DNA from: Streptomyces sp. NRRL S-337
GTDB lineage: Bacteria; Actinomycetota; Actinomycetes; Streptomycetales; Streptomycetaceae
DNA: 5,174 nucleotides
Direction: 5' to 3'
Assembly: GCF_000720175.1 (NCBI RefSeq)
Contig: NZ_JOIX01000147.1
Coordinates: forward strand, 1-5,174
Shown here: one piece after another, positions 1 through 5,174 of the stretch
Numbering within the stretch: position 1 is the first letter of the stretch
Layout of the letters: each line of letters starts with the position of its first letter
The notes under the pieces: generated by a model
The model's input: the letters and a program-made list of their open reading frames with translations, nothing else
Told to the model about the DNA's origin: nothing
The model's database searches: none
Translations under genes and position numbers: made by a program

Positions 1-58
1 AGACGGCATACGAGATAGGAGTCCGTCTCGTGGGCTCGGAGATGTGTATAAGAGACAG
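1..58 (+). other. Illumina Nextera i7 adapter (sequencing artefact)
   Basis: This is synthetic DNA, not genome. Positions 1-16 are the last 16 bases of the P7 flow-cell oligo (the first 8 of its 24 bases are missing). Positions 17-24, AGGAGTCC, are an 8-base index that I recall as Nextera N705. Positions 25-39, GTCTCGTGGGCTCGG, are the Nextera read-2 primer part. Positions 40-58, AGATGTGTATAAGAGACAG, are the 19-base Tn5 mosaic end. The blocks run in the library order with no gap, so genomic sequence should begin at 59. No gene, promoter or mobile-element call should be based on these bases; the mosaic end here comes from library preparation, not from a resident Tn5. Confidence 0.98.
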
Positions 59-94
59 GAACCAGCCCTCCCGGTTCCCTCCGGGCTGGGGTTC
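59..94. terminator. hairpin abutting the adapter, possible terminator of an upstream gene
   Basis: GAA at 59-61 pairs with TTC at 92-94, and CCAGCCC at 62-68 pairs with GGGCTGG at 83-89. Two bases (90-91) bulge out, giving about 10 bp of GC-rich stem. The loop can form a smaller competing stem, CCCGG (70-74) with CCGGG (81-85). No T-run follows on either strand, which is usual for actinobacterial terminators. It would suit the end of a gene lying to the left, lost at the contig edge. A role in the ahcY promoter region is the alternative. The stem is directly visible; the function is inference. Confidence 0.4.
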
Positions 95-110
95 ACTGGG
101 CCGATCGGTG

Positions 111-116
111 TAGATT
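111..116 (+). promoter_or_regulatory. candidate -10 element of the ahcY promoter
   Basis: TAGATT fits the -10 consensus of the main Streptomyces sigma factor (HrdB) and is identical to the -10 of the well-formed rRNA promoter at the other end of this window. The matching -35 is poor: the correctly spaced bases (about 88-93) are G-rich, and the nearest TTCACT (92-97) is only 13 bp away. If it is used, transcription starts near 122 and ahcY has a 5' leader of roughly 225 nt, long enough for RNA-level control. Confidence 0.35.
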
Positions 117-189
117 CGTGACCAGTGCCAGACGTCGCTGCTGATGGCGGTCGGTCGGCCCGCCCCGCGGACCGGCCGAGGGAGAGAGG

Positions 190-256
190 GCCTCCGACGG
201 ACTGCGCTGCGGCCAGGGGACAGGTGTGTCCGGAGAGGCGAGTCGGCCTCTGCGTA
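190..256 (+). promoter_or_regulatory. folded ahcY leader with two exclusive structures; possible SAH-riboswitch-like element
   Basis: Fold 1 is a long helix: GCCTC (190-194) with GAGGC (235-239), a small internal loop, then CGGAC (198-202) with GTCCG (228-232). It encloses GCGCTGC (204-210) and CCAGG (213-217). TGCGC (203-207) could then pair with GCGTA (252-256), with one G-U pair, as a pseudoknot. Fold 2 uses the same bases differently: GGACA (218-222) with TGTCC (227-231), and AGAGGC (234-239) with GCCTCT (246-251). In known SAH riboswitches, which control SAH hydrolase genes, a P1 helix encloses GCGCUGC and CCAGG and a downstream strand makes a pseudoknot. Here the order is similar, but the conserved bases after CCAGG and the GCGCUC pseudoknot strand are not a clean match. 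The pairings are visible in the sequence; ligand sensing is speculation. Confidence 0.25.
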
Positions 257-266
257 CGCTCCTTCT

Positions 267-1805
<1,539 letters not shown>

Positions 1806-1827
1806 TACCGAGCACCACGCTCCAGCA

Positions 1828-1880
1828 GCCGGTTGATCCAGGCCCTCGCCACTCACGGCGGGGGCCTGGCCCGTACCGGC
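1828..1880 (+). terminator. strong hairpin terminator after ahcY
   Basis: The core is a 13-bp stem: CCAGGCCC (1838-1845) with GGGCCTGG (1862-1869), a G-U pair (1846/1861), then CGCC (1847-1850) with GGCG (1857-1860), closing on the 6-base loop ACTCAC. An outer stem, GCCGGT (1828-1833) with ACCGGC (1875-1880), extends it across a small internal loop. It begins 22 bases past the ahcY stop. There is no T-run, which is common for actinobacterial terminators. It should largely separate ahcY from the next gene. Confidence 0.75.
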
Positions 1881-1939
1881 TCCCCACCGCACCGCCCCCG
1901 ACGCACCCCACCGTCGCCGCTCGAAGGACTGCACCCCTC

Positions 1940-2554
1940 ATGCCCCGCGGCCACTACTCCCTCCACGACCCGCACGATCACACCCCCCTCGGCGAAGAAC
2001 ACTTCCACTGCGCCACCGGCCCCTCCGGCTGGCGCTACGTCTCCCAGATCACCAACCCCTCCGGCGACCACATCGGCTCCGTCGACCTCACCCTCGACGA
2101 CCTCGGCCGCCCCATCCGACTCGAACTCCACGCCTCCGCCTGGCAGGTCCGCGGCGCCGCCCTGGACGGCGTCACCTGGGTACGCACCGACCCGACCGGC
2201 ACCCACGCCACCGAAGGCAACGTCCGCGCCCACGCCTTCACCGGCGCGTCCCCCGCCTTCCTCGTCGCGACCGCCCGACTGCTGCGCCCGGCCCTCGGCG
2301 CCGGCGCCGTCCGCGCCCGCCTCGTCGCCTTCACACCCCCCGTTCTCGCCCCCCGCACCCTCGACCAGTCCTGGGCCCTGCTCAACAGCACACCACACGC
2401 CACTGACAACGCCCCCCTCATCGCGGACGAGTACCAGGTCAACGACCTGGAGACCGGCGAACAGCACTCCGTCCACCTCGCCGGCGACGTGGTCCTCTCC
2501 GCCCCCGGCATCGAACTCGAATCCCTCGACTCCCCGCCGTCCACCTTCACCTGA
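1940..2554 (+). CDS. conserved-looking hypothetical protein, 204 aa
   Basis: I cannot assign this protein to a named family. It has no signal peptide and no membrane segment, so it is probably cytosolic. The N-terminus (1-25) is rich in His, Asp and Glu (HYSLHDPHDHTPLGEEHFH), which could bind metal, though no known motif is evident. The body alternates polar and hydrophobic residues in short runs, for example WRYVSQITNPSG (31-42), GSVDLTLDDLGRPIRLELHA (46-65), WQVRGAALDGVTWVRTDPTG (68-87), VRARLVAF (124-131) and VVLSAPGIELESL (184-196). This suggests a mostly beta fold with one helical stretch around 106-118. Similar proteins seem familiar beside ahcY in Streptomyces, but I cannot check this. 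ATG 1940 is chosen because GAAGGA (1923-1928) lies 11 bases upstream; the frame stays open further upstream, but only through ahcY and its terminator in a non-coding register. It converges on the RDD gene with a 21-bp gap holding no evident terminator. Confidence 0.85.
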   Translation: MPRGHYSLHDPHDHTPLGEEHFHCATGPSGWRYVSQITNPSGDHIGSVDLTLDDLGRPIRLELHASAWQVRGAALDGVTWVRTDPTGTHATEGNVRAHAFTGASPAFLVATARLLRPALGAGAVRARLVAFTPPVLAPRTLDQSWALLNSTPHATDNAPLIADEYQVNDLETGEQHSVHLAGDVVLSAPGIELESLDSPPSTFT

Positions 2555-2575
2555 GCCGGCCGCCGCCACCGCCTC

Positions 2576-3679
2576 TCACACCGGCGGCGCGAACCCCGTG
2601 CGCGGCGGCCGCGCCTCCGCCGAGGAAGCCGGCCCCGCAGCCGCCGAACCAGCCGACCCGGAAGGCGCCGGCGCAGAAGGAGCGGAAGAGGGAGCCGAAG
2701 GGGAAGAGGGAGCCGAAGGGGGAGGGGGAGACGAGGGCGAGGACGGCGACGACCAAGAAGCCCCCGGCGAAGCCCCAGCCGGAGCCGCCGAAGGTACATA
2801 CGGCGAGGCGTACGACGTCCCCTGGGACGAGACGTACGGCGAGGCATCCAACGCCGAGGGCCCCGGTCCGGCCCCGTACGCCGCCGCGCCCTCACCGGTC
2901 GTACCGACCGCCCCATGACTCGCTGCCGCCGTTCCGAACGCCCGCCGCGACTCCCGCCCCTGCCGCTCCCCGACCACCGCCGACAGGTACGCCGCCGGAT
3001 GCGCTCCGGCCGGCACCGGCACCCCGGTGAACCTCCGGAGATCCTCCGCCAGCCGCCCCGCCATCGCCGCCCCGACCTGCGCGTCCAGCTGCCCCATCCG
3101 CGCCAGGTACTGCCGGACGGTCAGCCACCACGCGTCCGGCACCCGCGACAGATCCAGCGCCCCGAGCTCCGCCACCAGCCACGGGGGAGGCGGCGGCAGC
3201 GCCGTCCCCACCTCGGCCGCCGGCATCCGCTCCCGTATGACCAGTGTCCCGGCGAACACGTCCCCCACCCGGCGCCCCCGCGCGGACACGAGCGAGGCGA
3301 TCGCCGCCACCACCCCCATGGTCAGCACGATCTCGATGGCCCCCATGGCCCCCCGCACCAGCGCATGCCGGAACCGGATCGGCCCGCCGTCCTCCCGTAC
3401 GACCCGCAGCCCGCAGATCACCTTGCCCAGCGACCGCCCGTGGCTCAGCGTCTCGATCACTATCGGAATCCCGACCTGCACCAACAGGAACGTCGCCACC
3501 GACACGGCAGCCACCGCCGCGCTGTCCATCGACGACGTCGCGCTGACCAGCAGCATCGACACCGCGATGTAGACGCTCCAGGCCACGGCCACATCGACCG
3601 CGATCGCCAGCCCCCGGCTCGGCAGTCTCGCCGGCCGCAGCCCCAGCACCACCGCTTCACCCGTGACGAGCTCATTCAC
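2576..3679 (-). CDS. RDD-family integral membrane protein with Pro/Ser/Ala-rich C-terminal tail
   Basis: This is a predicted cytoplasmic-membrane protein of 367 aa; RDD proteins are broadly implicated in small-molecule or ion transport, but the substrate here is unknown. The RDD domain covers about 18-150. It has R22 and D29 at the start of the first membrane helix (about 23-46), further helices near 55-77 and 107-131, the conserved loop GRSLGKVICGLRVVREDGG (81-99), and the RGRRVGDVFAGTLVI block (134-148). A short Pro run (162-166) leads into a soluble helical part (about 167-248). A low-complexity tail rich in Ser, Pro, Ala and Gly (about 250-367) includes ASPYV twice (279-283 and 291-295) and PSAPSS twice in tandem (321-332). 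The start is GTG at 3679: translation from there gives VNELVTGEAVVLGLRPARLP, which looks like a normal N-terminus, and GAGGGAG (complement of 3690-3696) lies 10 bases upstream. An ATG at 3760 would add 27 Arg/Gly-rich residues and is less likely. It is divergent from the SpoIIM gene, as in mycobacteria (Rv3695/Rv3694c). Confidence 0.92.
   Translation of the reverse strand: MNELVTGEAVVLGLRPARLPSRGLAIAVDVAVAWSVYIAVSMLLVSATSSMDSAAVAAVSVATFLLVQVGIPIVIETLSHGRSLGKVICGLRVVREDGGPIRFRHALVRGAMGAIEIVLTMGVVAAIASLVSARGRRVGDVFAGTLVIRERMPAAEVGTALPPPPPWLVAELGALDLSRVPDAWWLTVRQYLARMGQLDAQVGAAMAGRLAEDLRRFTGVPVPAGAHPAAYLSAVVGERQGRESRRAFGTAAASHGAVGTTGEGAAAYGAGPGPSALDASPYVSSQGTSYASPYVPSAAPAGASPGASWSSPSSPSSPPPPSAPSSPSAPSSAPSAPAPSGSAGSAAAGPASSAEARPPRTGFAPPV
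2684..2719 (-). repeat. 18-bp tandem repeat, two copies, inside the RDD tail
   Basis: GGAAGAGGGAGCCGAAGG occurs at 2684-2701 and again, identically, at 2702-2719 (given as + strand); a decayed purine-rich stretch continues to about 2740. Read on the coding minus strand, each unit gives one hexapeptide, PSAPSS. It lies in the disordered tail, so copy-number change would stay in frame. The strand asymmetry (purines on +) is strong over about 2671-2760. Confidence 0.85.
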
Positions 3680-3794
3680 GCCGCGCCCACTCCCTCTCGC
3701 TCCCCGAAACCCCGCCCGCACCACGCCGGGCCCGGCCAGTCTGCCAAGCTGACTCCGCACTCACCCACCACGGCGCTACGAGGAGCGACCCCGT
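3680..3794. promoter_or_regulatory. divergent intergenic region between the RDD and SpoIIM genes
   Basis: This 115-bp gap must hold the start signals of both divergent genes. Visible elements are the RDD ribosome binding site GAGGGAG (complement of 3690-3696), the SpoIIM site GAGGAG (3780-3785), a perfect 12-bp palindrome GCCGGGCCCGGC (3725-3736), and a short inverted repeat AGTC/GACT (3738-3754) spaced by nine bases. I find no convincing -35/-10 pair on either strand. A shared regulator could act on both genes from here, but nothing in the sequence identifies one. Confidence 0.4.
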
Positions 3795-4802
3795 ATGGAC
3801 CTCGATGTCTTCGTCGCGGCACACCGCGCCGAGTGGGACCGCCTCGACGCACTCCTGCACCGCAAGCGCCGCCTCACCGGGGCCGAGGCCGACGAACTGG
3901 TCGCCCTCTACCAGCGCACCACCACCCACCTCTCCCTCCTCCTCTCCATCGCCCCCGACCCCGCGCTGACCACCCGCCTGACCTCCCTGGTGGCCCGCGC
4001 CCGCAGTACGGTCACCGGCGCCCGCAAGGCCTCCTGGCGGGACACCGCGCGCTTCTTCACCACCGCCTTTCCGGCAGCGGTCTACCGCCTGCGCCACTGG
4101 TGGATCCCCACCGCTGTGCTCTCCACCGTGGTGGCCGCCCTCCTCGGCTGGTGGATAGCCGCCCACCCCGAGGTCCAGGCGGCCATCGGCGCCCCCGACG
4201 ACCTCCGCGCCATGACCCGCCCCGGCGGTGAGTACGAGACGTACTACTCCAGCCACCCGGCCGCCTCCTTCGCCGCGCAGGTATGGACGAACAACGCCCA
4301 GGCCGTCGCCATGTGCCTGGTACTCGGCGCCTTTCTCGGCCTCCCCGTCCTCTGGATCCTCTTCCAGAACATGCTCAACCTCGGCGTCGGCATCGGCCTG
4401 ATGTCCTCGGCGGGCCGCCTCGACACCTTCCTGGGCCTGATCCTTCCGCACGGCCTCCTGGAGCTGACGGCAGTCTTCATCGCCGCCGGCATCGGTCTCC
4501 GCCTCGGCTGGACCCTCATCGACCCGGGCCCCCGCACCCGCCGCGCCGCCCTTGCCCAGGAAGGACGCTCGGCCCTCGGCGTGGCCATAGGACTCGCCGC
4601 CGTTCTCTTCGTCTCCGGCGCGCTCGAAGCCTTCGTCACCCCCTCCGCCCTGCCCACCTGGGCACGCATCGGCATCGGCACCGCCACCGAGCTGGCGTTC
4701 CTTCTCTACGTGCAGGTGCTGGGCGGCCGCGCGGTACGCGCCGGCGCCACCGGAGACATCGACCCCGCCGACCGCGACGCCACCCTCCCCACCGCCGCCT
4801 GA
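3795..4802 (+). CDS. SpoIIM-superfamily (stage II sporulation protein M-like) integral membrane protein
   Basis: This is a 335-aa polytopic membrane protein. In Bacillus, SpoIIM (about 214 aa) acts with SpoIID and SpoIIP in septal peptidoglycan remodelling during engulfment; actinobacteria do not form such endospores and their longer homologues have an undefined membrane role. Residues 1-100 are a charged helical, probably cytoplasmic, extension containing WDRLDALLHRKRRLTGAEA (14-32). Membrane segments lie roughly at 103-123, 168-191, 211-237, 260-278 and 291-309, so about five or six. Superfamily features are TNNAQAV (165-171), the NMLNLGVGIG stretch (192-201), PHGLLELTAVFIAAGIGLRLG (218-238) and EAFVTPS (278-284). 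ATG 3795 has GAGGAG nine bases upstream. The gene is divergent from the RDD gene, as Rv3694c is from Rv3695 in Mycobacterium tuberculosis, where moxR2 and a DUF58 gene adjoin. The sporulation name should not be taken as a function. Confidence 0.93.
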   Translation: MDLDVFVAAHRAEWDRLDALLHRKRRLTGAEADELVALYQRTTTHLSLLLSIAPDPALTTRLTSLVARARSTVTGARKASWRDTARFFTTAFPAAVYRLRHWWIPTAVLSTVVAALLGWWIAAHPEVQAAIGAPDDLRAMTRPGGEYETYYSSHPAASFAAQVWTNNAQAVAMCLVLGAFLGLPVLWILFQNMLNLGVGIGLMSSAGRLDTFLGLILPHGLLELTAVFIAAGIGLRLGWTLIDPGPRTRRAALAQEGRSALGVAIGLAAVLFVSGALEAFVTPSALPTWARIGIGTATELAFLLYVQVLGGRAVRAGATGDIDPADRDATLPTAA

Positions 4803-4854
4803 TGTGCGCACAGCCCCGCTGACCTGCTAATCTCCTCTTCGCCCCGGCAACCCG

Positions 4855-4883
4855 TTGACACGAGCAGCCAGGGGAGGTAGATT
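4855..4883 (+). promoter_or_regulatory. rRNA operon promoter 1 (TTGACA-17-TAGATT)
   Basis: TTGACA (4855-4860) is a perfect -35 and TAGATT (4878-4883) a very good -10, separated by exactly 17 bp. This is the HrdB-type housekeeping consensus and the best promoter in the window. The start of transcription would be near 4890. It begins 52 bases past the SpoIIM stop codon and points the same way. Confidence 0.8.
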
Positions 4884-4901
4884 CGAACGGTTGCAGCGAA
4901 C

Positions 4902-4930
4902 TGGACAAGTTCATCAGCGACGGCTAGTCT
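4902..4930 (+). promoter_or_regulatory. rRNA operon promoter 2 (TGGACA-17-TAGTCT)
   Basis: TGGACA (4902-4907) and TAGTCT (4925-4930) are again 17 bp apart and lie 47 bp downstream of the first pair in the same direction. One mismatch to TTGACA and a TAgnnT-type -10 make it a good second promoter of the tandem set. Transcription would start near 4937. Confidence 0.65.
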
Positions 4931-5021
4931 CTTCTCCGCTTCGCCCAGAATCTCTGAATTCGACGAAGCGCAACCGACCACTTACCGGAAGCCCGGGCCG
5001 ATTCATTTCGCCCGAAGTGCT

Positions 5022-5042
5022 TCTGATAAAGTCGGAAAAGCC
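5022..5042 (+). repeat. rRNA leader repeat, copy 1
   Basis: This is the first of two 21-bp elements beginning TCTGATAAAGTCGG and ending in GCC. It matches the copy at 5107-5127 at 19 of 21 bases (two A/G changes) with an 85-bp period. Such duplicated GATA(A/G)AGTCGG elements are typical of Streptomyces rRNA leaders. TAAAGT (5027-5032) could also serve as a weak -10, but no -35 at normal spacing is evident. Confidence 0.7.
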
Positions 5043-5106
5043 AAAAGGCACCCCCCTCCGACGGGGAATCGGATGCGAATTCGGACCGGAAACGGAACGA
5101 ACAAGA

Positions 5107-5127
5107 TCTGATAGAGTCGGAAAGGCC
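5107..5127 (+). repeat. rRNA leader repeat, copy 2
   Basis: This second copy begins TCTGATAGAGTCGG. The two differences from copy 1 are both A to G transitions. TAGAGT (5112-5117) is a slightly better -10-like hexamer than in copy 1, again without a good -35. The copy sits 48 bases from the window end. Confidence 0.7.
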
Positions 5128-5174
5128 GAAAAGCGAAAGCCGAACGGCCGAGCCCGCTCCAACAGGGCGCCGGA

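Larger units (their letters stand above)
4803..5174 (+). promoter_or_regulatory. rRNA operon (16S-23S-5S) promoter and leader region
   Basis: No gene lies in these 372 bases. The composition drops to clearly lower GC with AAA-rich runs, unlike everything to its left. The region holds two tandem promoters of the housekeeping type and two copies of the TCTGATARAGTCGG leader element, an arrangement I recognise from upstream of Streptomyces 16S rRNA genes, whose operons have several tandem promoters. GCCC (5152-5155) and GGGC (5165-5168), and CCCC (5053-5056) and GGGG (5063-5066), are small leader stems. The boxA-like antitermination site and the 16S 5' end are not in the window; they should follow to the right. 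Recognition is from memory and pattern, not a search. Confidence 0.8.

Noticed and set aside
40..58. Tn5 mosaic end taken as a transposon end
   Set aside because: It is directly preceded by Nextera primer, index and P7 sequence, so it comes from library preparation.
203..256. A canonical SAH riboswitch
   Set aside because: GCGCTGC and CCAGG are present, but the conserved bases following CCAGG and the standard GCGCUC pseudoknot strand are missing. It is kept only as a low-confidence candidate.
1833..2918. 361-codon plus-strand open frame with an Ala/Glu-rich end
   Set aside because: It lies in another frame over the 204-aa gene and then antisense to the RDD tail. The Glu/Gly/Ala repeat is the complement of the Pro/Ser tail.
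3725..3736. Palindrome GCCGGGCCCGGC as an operator
   Set aside because: Short all-G/C palindromes are expected by chance at this base composition, and it matches no operator I know.
3680..3760. ATG start at 3760 for the RDD protein
   Set aside because: It would add 27 Arg/Gly-rich residues with no conserved look. GTG 3679 has a well-placed ribosome binding site and gives a typical N-terminus.
2915..4231. 438-codon plus-strand open frame
   Set aside because: It is Arg/Pro-rich shadow sequence spanning the opposite strand of the RDD gene and another frame of SpoIIM.
3672..4811. 379-codon minus-strand open frame
   Set aside because: It is a Gly/Ala/Glu-rich antisense shadow of the SpoIIM gene.
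4828..4833. TAATCT as an additional rRNA promoter -10
   Set aside because: No -35-like hexamer lies 16-19 bp upstream.
5128..5174. Start of the 16S rRNA gene
   Set aside because: The conserved 16S 5' sequence (AGAGTTTGATCCTGGCTCAG) is not present before the window ends.

Overview
The window looks like a piece of core chromosome from a high-GC actinomycete, most probably Streptomyces. The reasons are the very high GC with G/C-dominated third codon positions, a bacterial-type S-adenosylhomocysteine hydrolase followed by an RDD/SpoIIM membrane-protein pair, and a right end that resembles the promoter/leader of a Streptomyces rRNA operon. The first 58 bases are not genomic: they are an Illumina Nextera i7 adapter ending in the Tn5 mosaic end, left on the end of an assembled contig.

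Left to right: (1) adapter, 1-58. (2) A 289-base leader before the first gene. It has a hairpin touching the adapter, a TAGATT -10-like hexamer, and a folded stretch at 190-282 with competing helices and a perfect 6-bp hairpin; part of it loosely resembles an SAH riboswitch core. (3) ahcY, 348-1805 (+), 485 aa, adenosylhomocysteinase of the activated methyl cycle, closed by a strong hairpin terminator at 1828-1880. (4) A 204-aa conserved-looking soluble protein of unknown function, 1940-2554 (+). (5) A convergent RDD-family membrane protein, 2576-3679 (-), with a Pro/Ser/Ala-rich tail carrying a small tandem repeat. (6) A 115-bp divergent intergenic region. (7) A SpoIIM-superfamily membrane protein, 3795-4802 (+). 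(8) A gene-free stretch, 4803-5174, of clearly lower GC. It has two tandem promoters with exact 17-bp spacing (TTGACA/TAGATT and TGGACA/TAGTCT) and two 21-bp leader repeats 85 bp apart. This is the upstream part of a 16S-23S-5S operon, whose 16S gene should begin just outside the window.

Adenosylhomocysteinase removes the SAH produced by methyltransferases. The divergent RDD and SpoIIM genes match the arrangement known in mycobacteria (Rv3694c/Rv3695), where they sit beside MoxR and DUF58 genes, so the pair probably works together at the membrane in an undefined role. I see no mobile element, tRNA, CRISPR array or biosynthetic cluster. The parts most worth checking are the ahcY leader as a possible metabolite-sensing RNA, the adapter artefact, and the unassigned 204-aa protein.
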